The translations under genes were made by a program, and so were the position numbers. A DNA stretch of 42,971 bases from a virus. Below, in pieces: positions 7,117-14,573 of this stretch. Every line of letters starts with the position of its first letter. The first letter of the stretch is position 1. The notes beneath the pieces were generated by a model. The model searched no databases. It was not told the DNA's origin and was given only the letters and a program-made list of their open reading frames with translations. The stretch is taken from positions 1-42,971 of IMG/VR virus record IMGVR_UViG_3300008459_000106, one strand, 5' to 3'.

Positions 7117-7841
7117 AAATTAATGAAATCTTAGCAGAAGCCAAGTCGGCACATCCACAACAGGCTGCAACGGCCATTGCAATGAAAAAAGCTGGCAAGA
7201 AGCCCAAGAACGAAAGTGTAGAACTTGAGGAAGAGTTTGATCTTATCGAATCCATCATTGAACGTCTGGCCCAACACAACGGTGTGGATGCTGAAGTGAT
7301 CTGGGAAGATTTGGAAACACTCACCGAAGATGAACTGTATGCTTTTGCTGTGACTTCAGAGCCCATCATGGAATCACAAGACATGGCGGAAGACACACAA
7401 CAAGTTGATTCACTTGTGACGGATGCACTAAAAATAATGCGTGGTTCGGAAGTAAATGATGCTGTAGCCGCACTAAAGACTGTGCTTGGAGACAGAGAAT
7501 ACAACGGCCGTCGTGGTTTTTATAATTTCTATATTCGACAACTGATGGATATGTACAGTCAGCAAGGTGTGATGGAAGACTGGCAAAAAGCCAACAAACG
7601 TGACAAGACAGATGGCATGAGTCAAAAGGCTGTGAATGCTTACCGCAGAGAAAATCCTGGCTCAAAACTAAAAACTGCTGTAACCACCAAACCTGGCAAA
7701 CTCAAAAAAGGTGGCAAGGCATCCAAGCGTAGAAAGAGTTATTGCAGCCGCAGTCGTGGACAAATGAAAATGCACAGCATCAGTTGTGCCAAGACTCCTG
7801 ACAAAGCCATATGCAAAGCACGACGTCGTTGGAACTGCTGA
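7113..7841 (+). CDS. Candidate capsid-internal protein with T4-type targeting N-terminus
   Basis: A 242-residue protein that starts MKINEILAEAKSAH, very like the T4 internal-protein start MKTYQEFIAEA; the predicted prohead-protease cut is after LAE at residue 9. Two further linker motifs, SQDMAED (88-94) and QQGVMED (150-156), separate an acidic helical part (35-87), a helical part (98-149, RRGFYNFYIRQLMDMY) and a basic C-terminal module (165-242). The C-terminal module has SQKAVNAYRRENPGSKL, then KRRKSYCSRSRGQMK and a final RRRWNC; I recognise this Cys-containing basic module from many phage proteins and guess that it binds DNA. The role as a packaged protein is inference. It sits oddly between the two spanin-like genes, overlapping both (ATGA and TGATG). 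Confidence 0.75.
   Translation: MKINEILAEAKSAHPQQAATAIAMKKAGKKPKNESVELEEEFDLIESIIERLAQHNGVDAEVIWEDLETLTEDELYAFAVTSEPIMESQDMAEDTQQVDSLVTDALKIMRGSEVNDAVAALKTVLGDREYNGRRGFYNFYIRQLMDMYSQQGVMEDWQKANKRDKTDGMSQKAVNAYRRENPGSKLKTAVTTKPGKLKKGGKASKRRKSYCSRSRGQMKMHSISCAKTPDKAICKARRRWNC
7374..7580 (+). repeat. Two QGVAE-type linker motifs in the 7113 gene
   Basis: Copies at 7374-7394 (SQDMAED) and 7560-7580 (QQGVMED). They flank a helical segment and are variant members of the motif family seen at 19577-33750. Confidence 0.5.
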
Positions 7842-8128
7842 TGCATTCGATTAAATTGTTCTTTCTAGTGGTGTTTGTGATACTGGCATTCCTTGCCACT
7901 GGATGCAGTACAGTAGTACCTGTAACAGCACGGTTCCCCGAAGCACCGGGCAACGTGGCCATGACGGCCTGTCCACAACTGCAAAAAATTCCTGATGATG
8001 CCCGTCTAAGTGACATATCAAGGACTGTGACTGTGAACTACGGCACCTACTATGAGTGTGCTGTCAAAACAGATGCCTGGATTGAATGGTATCAAAAACA
8101 ACAACAAATATTCAACAACATAAAATAA
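7841..8128 (+). CDS. Outer-membrane lipoprotein spanin (Rz1-like)
   Basis: A 95-residue lipoprotein. The hydrophobic start MHSIKLFFLVVFVILAFLATGCS ends in a lipobox (L-A-T-G-C, Cys at residue 22), so the mature protein would be a roughly 74-residue outer-membrane lipoprotein. The mature part has a Pro-containing segment (TARFPEAPGN) and ends in NYGTYYECAVKTDAWIEWYQ, a pattern I associate with phage o-spanins next to endolysins. The start ATG 7841 overlaps the previous stop (TGATG); the in-frame upstream start at 7811 would bury the signal sequence. It works with the i-spanin at 6658. Gene order is spanin, internal protein, spanin, endolysin. Confidence 0.75.
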   Translation: MHSIKLFFLVVFVILAFLATGCSTVVPVTARFPEAPGNVAMTACPQLQKIPDDARLSDISRTVTVNYGTYYECAVKTDAWIEWYQKQQQIFNNIK

Positions 8129-8137
8129 GGAGCCAAG

Positions 8138-8752
8138 ATGGAACTAACACTCGGACAACTAAAACAAATGGTACATGGTATACCCCATGCTGAACACTGG
8201 TTGGAAGCCTTGGACCAGTTACTGCCAGATTATGAGATCAACACACCTCGTCGCATTGCTGCTTTTATTGCACAGTGCGCACATGAGTCAGGAAATTTTA
8301 GATTTATCAAAGAAAATCTTAATTACAAGGCAGAAAGCCTACAAAAGATTTTTGGCAAATATTTCCCCACAGCAGAACTAGCACAGGCCTATGCCAAGAA
8401 GCCTGCAATGATTGCCAACCGAGTGTATGCAAGTCGCATGGGCAATGGTGACGAACACTCAGGTGACGGATATCGCTACTGCGGTCGTGGACTGATTCAA
8501 CTCACCGGCAAGAGCAACTATGAAAACTTTGCTGCCAGCTTGGAAATCTCCGCTGAAGAAGCCGCAGAATACCTAGGTACATTTGAAGGTGCCGCACAAT
8601 CAGCCTGCTGGTTCTGGGAAAGCAACAACTTGAATGTGGAAGCAGATGCCGGCGACATCAAGAAGATGACTAAAAAGATCAATGGTGGTTACATTGGTCT
8701 TGAAGATCGTATCAAGCATTACGAACACGCCTTACACATTATGGGAGCATGA
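8138..8752 (+). CDS. Endolysin, GH19 chitinase/lysozyme-like
   Basis: A 204-residue single-domain enzyme of the glycoside hydrolase 19 type used by many phages to cut peptidoglycan. Family hallmarks are the catalytic Glu region FIAQCAHESGNFRF (E50), NYKAESLQKIFGKYFP, ANRVYASRMGNGD, the YCGRGLIQLTGKSNYENF block (about 112-129) and SACWFWESNNLN. There is no signal peptide, so it should need the holin at 10732. It has a good Shine-Dalgarno (AAGGAGC, 8 nt before the ATG). It is followed 1 nt later by the DUF4337-like gene. Confidence 0.92.
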   Translation: MELTLGQLKQMVHGIPHAEHWLEALDQLLPDYEINTPRRIAAFIAQCAHESGNFRFIKENLNYKAESLQKIFGKYFPTAELAQAYAKKPAMIANRVYASRMGNGDEHSGDGYRYCGRGLIQLTGKSNYENFAASLEISAEEAAEYLGTFEGAAQSACWFWESNNLNVEADAGDIKKMTKKINGGYIGLEDRIKHYEHALHIMGA

Positions 8753-8753
8753 C

Positions 8754-9293
8754 ATGGCAGAAGCAGAAACAAAACCCTTATCACGTTCAGAACGTGAAGC
8801 AGCAATCAAAGACAAAGCCGGACTTGTGATTGTGATCATGGCCCTGTTCATGGCCGTGACCACATACTTTTCAAACAACTACTCAGGTGCTGTGCTAAAG
8901 AACATGCTCAAAGCCACAGACACCTATGCGTTCTATCAAAGCAAAAGCATCAAACAAAGCATTGCTGAAGGACAACTGGAAGAAACACGTGATCCCCAGC
9001 GCAGAGCACTACTGGAGGCCAAGATTGCACGTTACGAATCAGACCCTGTGAAGGCGGAAGGCAAGCGTGAACTATTGCAAAAGGCACAGGCCCACGAAGC
9101 CGCACGTGATGAAGCCACACGCCACACACCATGGTTGACCTTTGCGTCCCTGGCATTTCAACTGGCTATTGTGCTGTTGAGTGCCAGCATTTTGAGTGTG
9201 AACAACACCATGTATCGCATCAGCGAAGTGGTGGCTGTGATTGGCACAGTGCTGTTGAGCCAAGGTATTTGGCTGTGGATACCGTTTGTGTAA
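8754..9293 (+). CDS. DUF4337-like membrane protein
   Basis: A 179-residue protein with TM segments at about residues 22-40, 126-147 and 155-175. The conserved sequence ATDTYAFYQSKSIKQ (53-67) is the hallmark of DUF4337 (usual form ASDxWAYYQAKSIK). A charged helical hairpin lies between the first and second TM. DUF4337 proteins are found in bacteria and phages without known function; the position after the endolysin suggests a lysis-related or envelope role. The start ATG 8754 follows the endolysin stop directly. SIAEG at 69-73 resembles the VAE motif but lies in the family core, so I do not count it. Confidence 0.8.
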   Translation: MAEAETKPLSRSEREAAIKDKAGLVIVIMALFMAVTTYFSNNYSGAVLKNMLKATDTYAFYQSKSIKQSIAEGQLEETRDPQRRALLEAKIARYESDPVKAEGKRELLQKAQAHEAARDEATRHTPWLTFASLAFQLAIVLLSASILSVNNTMYRISEVVAVIGTVLLSQGIWLWIPFV

Positions 9294-9301
9294 CACCCAC
9301 T

Positions 9302-9350
9302 AGATCTCGCACAAGGATCTGTTAAATACTCAAGCCACCAGCGTAGTGGC
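9302..9350. other. Intergenic hairpins with late-like box
   Basis: Between 9293 and 9364 there are two short inverted repeats: AGATC (9302-9306) with GATCT (9316-9320), and GCCAC (9334-9338) with GTGGC (9346-9350). Between them is GTTAAATACT (TAAATA 9323-9328), a late-promoter-like box. The hairpins have no U tract, so termination is doubtful. Confidence 0.4.
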
Positions 9351-9363
9351 ATGAGCAATAACA

Positions 9364-10188
9364 ATGGATCCACTAACACTATTTGCCTTGGCCAACACGG
9401 CTGTTGCAGCCGTGAAAAAAGGATGTCAACTGTACAAGGACATCAAAAGTGCCGCGGGCGATGTTAAAGGCGTACTTCGAGATCTTGACGATCAGTTTCA
9501 CAAAAAGTACGATGGCCGGCCAGTGCCTGATGCTGCGGTCAAACAACTCAACGAAGAAAAAACCCGGGTACGAGACCTAAACAAACGCAGTGAGGAAAAC
9601 ACCAATATCTACACAGAGATTGGCGATGCCCTGGGCGCCTACTACGACAACTATTTCAAATGTCTAGCAGTGCTGGAAGACGAAGAAAAACGATCAAAAA
9701 CTGAAGTGTATTCAGGTGGTGACAGTCTAGCAAAACGTGCGCTGAAACGTGTGCTGATGAAAAAGCAACTGGAGGCCATGGGCAAGGAACTGCGCGAACT
9801 CATGATCTACCAAAGCCCACCTGAACTGGGTGCGCTGTTCACCGAAGTGGAAAGCATGACCAAGGACCTGGGCAAAGAACAAAAAGTGCTCATGTCATAT
9901 GAACTTGAAAAAGCCCACCGCAAACGCCAACGCATGCAGAAATATCAGTTTGAAATTGCCCTGGGCATTGGCGCTGTGGTGGTGATGTTTGCGGTGATGG
10001 GCATGTTCATGTACATTGCGTATGATGCACAACGCCGTTGGGGCGGTGTGACTGACACCAGATACAGAGACACACTAGAAGCAGTGCAAAAACAAGAGTG
10101 GTTTGAACGTCAACGACGATTGCAAGAATACCAAGAGTTCTTGGAACAGCGTCGTCGTGAGTCTGAGCAAAATGAGTCCAGTCGTTAA
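9364..10188 (+). CDS. Coiled-coil protein with one C-proximal TM helix
   Basis: A 274-residue protein that I cannot assign a function; it recalls proteins of other aquatic T4-like phages that begin with a similar MDPLTLFALANTAVAAVKKG. The N-terminal hydrophobic helix (1-17) is followed by long charged helices (30-190) with a conserved-looking MIYQSPPELGALFTEVESM segment (147-165). One clear TM helix lies at about 198-220, and a highly charged Arg/Gln/Glu tail at 225-274. The topology suggests a membrane-anchored scaffold. No Shine-Dalgarno is visible. The next gene starts inside its 3' end. Confidence 0.75.
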   Translation: MDPLTLFALANTAVAAVKKGCQLYKDIKSAAGDVKGVLRDLDDQFHKKYDGRPVPDAAVKQLNEEKTRVRDLNKRSEENTNIYTEIGDALGAYYDNYFKCLAVLEDEEKRSKTEVYSGGDSLAKRALKRVLMKKQLEAMGKELRELMIYQSPPELGALFTEVESMTKDLGKEQKVLMSYELEKAHRKRQRMQKYQFEIALGIGAVVVMFAVMGMFMYIAYDAQRRWGGVTDTRYRDTLEAVQKQEWFERQRRLQEYQEFLEQRRRESEQNESSR

Positions 10189-10507
10189 AACCTTGTTGTT
10201 GATCTTGGGCACCATACTGGCTGTGTTTGCCGTACCTGCGGTGCTGATTGTGTTTCATGCATACTTGAATGCGTTCTTTGCCATAGTATTGTTTGTGACT
10301 TGCTTTGTGTTGTTTGCGTATTATTCATATCAAGAACTATTGCTAGAGTTTCGTCAAGCACACATGGAAGAAGAGCAAGTCATGGCTCGCTTTGCAGGCG
10401 ACCCAGAAAAAATACGATTCTATCGGGGGTTCAAAAAACACTTTGACGGTGATTTGGATTTAGAACAACTAGAGCAATGGTTTGTCAAACACCCTAGAAA
10501 ACATTAG
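10172..10507 (+). CDS. Small membrane protein, two TM helices
   Basis: A 111-residue protein with hydrophobic segments at about residues 5-28 and 31-52, then an acidic cytoplasmic-type tail (EFRQAHMEEEQVMARF ... DLDLEQLEQWF). The start is ATG 10172, overlapping the previous gene by 17 nt in another frame. An upstream start at 10103 would add a polar 23-residue lead with no support. Its stop overlaps, by 4 nt, a small minus-strand frame. Function unknown; a holin/antiholin role is possible from the location between endolysin and holin. Confidence 0.7.
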   Translation: MSPVVKTLLLILGTILAVFAVPAVLIVFHAYLNAFFAIVLFVTCFVLFAYYSYQELLLEFRQAHMEEEQVMARFAGDPEKIRFYRGFKKHFDGDLDLEQLEQWFVKHPRKH

Positions 10508-10647
10508 TGGCGAACATAAAACCACACAGCACTCAACACTATGGCAGAGATAACTAGGAACATGCTAAACACTGACACAAGAAACAGCCAAGGACGTTTT
10601 ACCATGGAAAGATATTCGTACAGTTGGTCAGATTGAGACTTAGCCAT
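10504..10647 (-). CDS. Small minus-strand membrane protein (47 residues)
   Basis: The complement of 10645-10647 is ATG, and the frame reads MAKSQSDQLYEYLSMVKRPW, then a single TM helix (about residues 21-44, LFLVSVFSMFLVISAIVLSA), ending VWFYVRH. A charged N-terminus, one TM helix and a basic end give a plausible protein. A TAAATA box on the same strand ends 5 nt before the ATG, as in the leaderless genes of this window, which supports that it is real. It fills an otherwise empty 220-bp gap. Function unknown; a single-TM peptide beside a holin could be a lysis regulator (inference). Confidence 0.55.
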   Translation of the reverse strand: MAKSQSDQLYEYLSMVKRPWLFLVSVFSMFLVISAIVLSAVWFYVRH

Positions 10648-10652
10648 ATTAT

Positions 10653-10658
10653 TATTTA
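10653..10658 (-). promoter_or_regulatory. TAAATA box, leaderless arrangement (minus strand)
   Basis: On the minus strand TTTTAAATA ends 5 nt before the ATG of the 47-residue protein. Confidence 0.4.
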
Positions 10659-10705
10659 AAACAATATTGCACAAATATTACACAGCAGTTATCTAACCCA
10701 AAAGT

Positions 10706-10713
10706 TATAAATA
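10706..10713 (+). promoter_or_regulatory. Exact T4-type late promoter TATAAATA for the holin gene
   Basis: TATAAATA is the exact T4 late -10 consensus. It is followed by a short leader with CTAAAGGAG before the ATG at 10732. Confidence 0.65.
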
Positions 10714-10731
10714 TTCCTAAAGGAGCCCCAC

Positions 10732-11178
10732 ATGTCACAAGAACAAAAACCAGAAAAGAAAGACGAAGATTGGATGCAGAAAAAATGGCGCCCAGCTATG
10801 GGATGGATGTACATGGGTATCTGTACACTGGACATGGCCATATTCCCAGTGCTGTGGGCCATGTTGCAGATGTTTCAAAACACCTCAATCACACAGTGGC
10901 AGCCACTCACCTTGCAAGGCGCAGGACTATTCCACATTGCCATGGGCGCAGTGCTAGGCATTGCTGCATTTGGTCGCACACAAGAAAAACTGGCCGGAGC
11001 CGCTGTGAATCCCACAGCACCAGGCACGCCGTTGCCAACACCTGCGCCCAGCATGAGCTTTGTCTCTGCACCAGCCGGCACAAAAATTGAACCCAGTTTC
11101 GCACCTGCTCCAGCAGCAGTTACCACAGGCTTCGGCGGAAAAAAAGCACCACCTGAGCCCGACTACCCAGAACTCTAA
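10732..11178 (+). CDS. Holin, GTA-type 3TM-like
   Basis: A 148-residue protein starting with a charged tail, then WMQKKWRPAMGWMYMGICTLDMAIFPVLW. The (K)WRPxxGW entry to the first TM helix and the D in the helix are typical of the 3-TM holin family (GTA_holin_3TM). Hydrophobic segments lie at about 24-46 and 63-82, with a weaker one at the start. The rest is a Pro/Ala-rich flexible tail (90-148). It would open the inner membrane for the endolysin at 8138. Strong Shine-Dalgarno (AAAGGAG) and its own exact late promoter. Confidence 0.8.
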   Translation: MSQEQKPEKKDEDWMQKKWRPAMGWMYMGICTLDMAIFPVLWAMLQMFQNTSITQWQPLTLQGAGLFHIAMGAVLGIAAFGRTQEKLAGAAVNPTAPGTPLPTPAPSMSFVSAPAGTKIEPSFAPAPAAVTTGFGGKKAPPEPDYPEL

Positions 11179-11190
11179 AAAGGAATCACA

Positions 11191-11406
11191 ATGAAAACAA
11201 TCATATTATCCGTCGCACTAGCCATAGGCTCGGTCGCTGCCACTCCTGTGTTTGCCGCTGCCGAAATCAAAGAAGTTTGCAAAGACCGAAAAGACAAAGC
11301 TGGCAAAGTAGTCGTAGACAAAAAGACCAACAAACCTGCACAAGATTGCAAAAAAATCAAAGTACACAAGAAACTAGAAGGCACCCCAGTACCTGAAAAG
11401 AAATAA
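11191..11406 (+). CDS. Small secreted basic protein
   Basis: A 71-residue protein with a signal peptide (MKTIILSVALAIGSVAATPVFA, cleavage after residue 22 or 23). The mature part is about 48 residues, Lys-rich, with two Cys (VCKDRKDK and DCKKIKVHKK) that could form a disulphide in the periplasm. Shine-Dalgarno AAAGGAA is 6 nt before the ATG; the gene follows the holin by 12 nt and so should be cotranscribed. No family recognised. Confidence 0.7.
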   Translation: MKTIILSVALAIGSVAATPVFAAAEIKEVCKDRKDKAGKVVVDKKTNKPAQDCKKIKVHKKLEGTPVPEKK

Positions 11407-11435
11407 TTGACAACCAAGCCAGGGTCCTGTATAAT
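11407..11435 (+). promoter_or_regulatory. Perfect sigma70 promoter for dnaJ
   Basis: TTGACA (11407-11412), 17-bp spacer, TATAAT (11430-11435): the exact consensus. Predicted start is near 11442, then AGGAC 8 nt before ATG 11457. Confidence 0.8.
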
Positions 11436-11455
11436 TAACTGTACAGGACTTTTCT
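11424..11455 (+). terminator. Hairpin with T-rich tail overlapping the dnaJ promoter
   Basis: GTCCTGTA (11424-11431) and TACAGGAC (11442-11449) form an 8-bp stem with a 10-nt loop, followed by TTTTCTT. It could end the holin-operon transcript. The same inverted repeat covers the -10 box and start point, so it could also be an operator. Confidence 0.5.
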
Positions 11456-11456
11456 T

Positions 11457-12242
11457 ATGACCGACTACTACGCCGCACTAGGCGTGCCAAAAACTGCCAC
11501 TGCTGACGATATCAAACGAGCCTTTCGTAAGTTGGCCAGTCAGCACCATCCGGACAAGGGTGGCGACACTCAAAAGTTTCAGGCCATACAGGAAGCCTAT
11601 GCCACACTGGGTGACGAACAAAAACGTGCCGAGTATGACAATCCCAGACCACAGTTTTCGGGATTCCAAGGACATCCGGGTGGCGTAAACATCAATGACA
11701 TCTTTGGGCAAATGTTCGGGCAGCAGTTTGCACAACAACATCAACATCCTCGTCGCAGTCATGTGAGAATGACATTGTGGATCTCATTGCTGGATGTGGC
11801 CACTGGTGGCAAACGCACAGTGAGCCTGGGCACACAAAGCGGTGTGAGTGCAGTGGAAATTGACATACCTTTGGGCATCAATGACGGTGACAATGTGCAG
11901 TACGAAGGCATTGGTCCGGGCGGTGCTGACCTGGTGGCACAATTTAGAGTAAGTCCGAATCAAACTTGGCAGCGTGATAAACTGAATCTTGCACAGGAAG
12001 TCCGAATTGACATTTGGAATTTGATCCTGGGCGGTGATCTTACCATAAACACCTTAACTGGAAAAACATTGAGCACTCGAGTACCTGCTAGAACACAACC
12101 TGGAACTGTGTTAAGATTAAAAGCACAAGGACTACGGGATCGCCATGGCAACACCGGAGACATTCTTATAAAGTTGCAGGCATCAATTCCAGACAACATT
12201 GCACCCGAAATCATTGATGTTATTCAAAAGCACCATGAATAA
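11457..12242 (+). CDS. dnaJ: DnaJ/CbpA-type co-chaperone
   Basis: A 261-residue J-domain protein. The J domain (1-62) has HPD at 31-33 and the usual [20 protein letters not shown] start. A Gly/Phe-rich linker (65-95, [19 protein letters not shown]) follows, then two beta-sandwich substrate-binding domains (about 100-250). There is no CxxCxGxG zinc finger, so it is class B/CbpA type. It would stimulate host DnaK and hold unfolded phage proteins. It has its own perfect sigma70 promoter, so it is expected early. It precedes the ClpA-like gene, making a chaperone pair. Confidence 0.93.
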   Translation: MTDYYAALGVPKTATADDIKRAFRKLASQHHPDKGGDTQKFQAIQEAYATLGDEQKRAEYDNPRPQFSGFQGHPGGVNINDIFGQMFGQQFAQQHQHPRRSHVRMTLWISLLDVATGGKRTVSLGTQSGVSAVEIDIPLGINDGDNVQYEGIGPGGADLVAQFRVSPNQTWQRDKLNLAQEVRIDIWNLILGGDLTINTLTGKTLSTRVPARTQPGTVLRLKAQGLRDRHGNTGDILIKLQASIPDNIAPEIIDVIQKHHE

Positions 12243-12262
12243 ATATTTTGGCACAGCACAGG

Positions 12263-12291
12263 TTGCACCCAATAGCAAAATAGCATATAAT
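12263..12291 (+). promoter_or_regulatory. sigma70 promoter for the ClpA-like gene
   Basis: TTGCAC (12263-12268), 17-bp spacer, TATAAT (12286-12291). Same -35 variant and spacing as the clamp promoter at 39985. A leader with AAGGA precedes ATG 12318. Confidence 0.75.
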
Positions 12292-12317
12292 AACTCATAG
12301 GACTACTCAAGGACATC

Positions 12318-14573
12318 ATGCAAAACAATCCCGAAATTGAACACATTGTAGAACAAGCAGTAAAAATTGCTCGTGAGAAATTGCACGAATATGTCACAAC
12401 AGAACATGTGCTGTTGAGTTTGATTAGGCATGCACCATTTCATAAAATTCTAGATCGGTTTGGTGTAGAGGTCAAACAAATGGATCAAGAAATAAATGTT
12501 TATTTGAACGGCATGAAAGGCATCGTCAAAGACGATGTAAATTTGCAACCAAGAAAAACACAAACCCTGGAACGCTTGTTCAACCGTGCTAATGTGCAGG
12601 TCATGTTCACAGGACGTAGAACCTTGACCACATTGGATTTGTACTTGAGCATCATGGCTGAAACCAACAGTCATGCACACTACTTCTTGTTGAAATATGG
12701 TGTGAAGAAGACTGAATTCTCTGAGTTCTTTGCCAAGAATTACACAGCTGGTGAAGCATCCAAGATGAACATGAATCAAGCCAATGACATCTTGAACGAG
12801 TACTGTACCAACTTGACTGAACAGGCCAAGAATGATCAGTTGGAACCCTTGATTGGACGTCAGACTGAACTGCACGAAATGATCACTGTGATGGCTCGAC
12901 GCTTCAAAGCCAACGTGCTCATGGTAGGCGATCCTGGTGTGGGCAAGACCTGTATTGTGGACGGCTTAGCGCAGGAGATCATTGCCGGACGTGTGCCCCG
13001 GTTCATTCAAGATCACGAAGTATGGGGTCTTGAGATTGGATCGCTGTTGGCAGGATCCAAGTATCGTGGTGAGTTTGAAGAAAAATTCAAGGCTGTAATT
13101 GCTGCCTTGGAGACAAAGAAAAAATGTATCCTGTTCATTGACGAAGCACACACCATGAAAGGTGCAGGCTCTGGCTCAAACAGCAGCCTAGACTTTGCCA
13201 ACATGTTAAAACCCGCAATCACCAAAGGCCATTTGAAAGTGATAGCATCAACCACATGGGAAGAATACTACGAATCATTTGAAAAAGATCGCGCACTCAT
13301 GCGCAGATTCTACAGACTCAGTATCGACGAGCCTGATACGGACACCACAGAAAAGATCTTGATTGGATTAAGTCCTAGATTGGAAAAGTTTCATGATGTC
13401 ATGATTGACACTGATGCTATCATGGCTTCGGTAGAACTGGCCAATCGTTACATTCACGATCGTAAAAATCCTGACAAAGCCATTGACTTGCTGGACGCAT
13501 CATGCGCACGTGAGCGTGTGAAAGACGAAGGCACTGTTACAGTTACCAAAGAAATGATCCAAGCACAGGTAAGCCGCGTGGCTGGTGTGCCAGTGGACCG
13601 ACTGCAGAATGAACGAAGTGCAAAGATTGTGGACTTAGAAAGCAACATCAAACAGAAATTGTACGGACAAGATTCAGCTGTGGAGGCTGTGCTGGAACGT
13701 GTGTACATTAATTTTGCTGGCATTGGTAATGCAAAACGTCCCATCAGCAGTTTCTTGTTCCTTGGTCCAACAGGCACAGGCAAAACTGAACTGGCCAAAC
13801 TCCTAAGCGAACACTTGGAAATGAAACTGTTGCGTTACGACATGAGTGAGTATCAAGAAAAGCACACAGTGTCAAGCCTAATCGGTGCACCTCCCGGCTA
13901 CGTGGGCTTTGAAGATGGCAACATAGGCGGTGGCAAACTGATCTCTGATATCAGCAAGAACCCTTATGCTGTAATATTGTTCGATGAAATTGAAAAAGCA
14001 CACTCGGATGTGACCAACATCCTGTTGCAGATGTTGGATGAAGGGCACATTACTTCAGCAAATGGCAAACGAGTAGATGTTAAGAACTGCATCATCATCA
14101 TGACGTCTAATCTAGGCGCACAGGCCAACGATGCCAACAACATTGGTTTTGGTAGCCTGGAGAAGTCAGGCGAAGAAGATCGTGCAATGAAAGACTTCTT
14201 CCGTCCAGAACTGCGCAATCGTATTGACCGGATCTGCAAGTTCACCAAGTTAGACACACTTGCTATCAAGAAGATTGTTGTGAAGTTTGTGGACGAACTC
14301 AAGGCCAGCATGACACACAAAAATATCCGCTTAGTGTTGACTGAGCCTGTGATTGATCACTTGGCTGACAAAGGATACGATTCAAAAATGGGCGCACGGC
14401 CTTTATCACGCAAGATTGATGAACTGATCCGTGTGCCGTTGTCAAAGCAGATGTTGTTTGATCGATTGGAAAACTGCATGATCACAGCAGTGATGAAGGC
14501 GGATGCTGTGGAGTTCATGATAGAACAGGATGCAGTGAGCACTGTAAATGCTGAGGGTATCATTGTTGTATAA
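12318..14573 (+). CDS. clpA: ClpA/ClpC-type AAA+ unfoldase
   Basis: A 751-residue HSP100 protein, full length for ClpA (758 in E. coli). Domains: Clp N-domain (1-145, with EYVTTEHVLLSLIRH), AAA-1 with Walker A GDPGVGKT (204-211), Walker B ILFIDEAHT (271-279) and arginine finger LMRRF (327-331), no long M-domain, AAA-2 with Walker A GPTGTGKT (483-490) and Walker B VILFDEIEKAH (552-562), and a C-terminal D2 small domain. IGFG (609-612) sits where ClpA/ClpX carry the IGL/IGF loop that docks on ClpP, so it could load host ClpP. No phage ClpP is seen in the window. Likely jobs are redirecting host proteolysis or disaggregation with the adjacent DnaJ. It has its own sigma70 promoter. The ClpA type is distinguished from ClpB by the absence of the middle domain. 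Confidence 0.95.
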   Translation: MQNNPEIEHIVEQAVKIAREKLHEYVTTEHVLLSLIRHAPFHKILDRFGVEVKQMDQEINVYLNGMKGIVKDDVNLQPRKTQTLERLFNRANVQVMFTGRRTLTTLDLYLSIMAETNSHAHYFLLKYGVKKTEFSEFFAKNYTAGEASKMNMNQANDILNEYCTNLTEQAKNDQLEPLIGRQTELHEMITVMARRFKANVLMVGDPGVGKTCIVDGLAQEIIAGRVPRFIQDHEVWGLEIGSLLAGSKYRGEFEEKFKAVIAALETKKKCILFIDEAHTMKGAGSGSNSSLDFANMLKPAITKGHLKVIASTTWEEYYESFEKDRALMRRFYRLSIDEPDTDTTEKILIGLSPRLEKFHDVMIDTDAIMASVELANRYIHDRKNPDKAIDLLDASCARERVKDEGTVTVTKEMIQAQVSRVAGVPVDRLQNERSAKIVDLESNIKQKLYGQDSAVEAVLERVYINFAGIGNAKRPISSFLFLGPTGTGKTELAKLLSEHLEMKLLRYDMSEYQEKHTVSSLIGAPPGYVGFEDGNIGGGKLISDISKNPYAVILFDEIEKAHSDVTNILLQMLDEGHITSANGKRVDVKNCIIIMTSNLGAQANDANNIGFGSLEKSGEEDRAMKDFFRPELRNRIDRICKFTKLDTLAIKKIVVKFVDELKASMTHKNIRLVLTEPVIDHLADKGYDSKMGARPLSRKIDELIRVPLSKQMLFDRLENCMITAVMKADAVEFMIEQDAVSTVNAEGIIVV

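Noticed and set aside
8958-8972. SIAEG in the DUF4337-like protein.
   Set aside because: Part of the family helix after the conserved YYQ/FYQ-SKSIKQ segment, with no domain boundary there.
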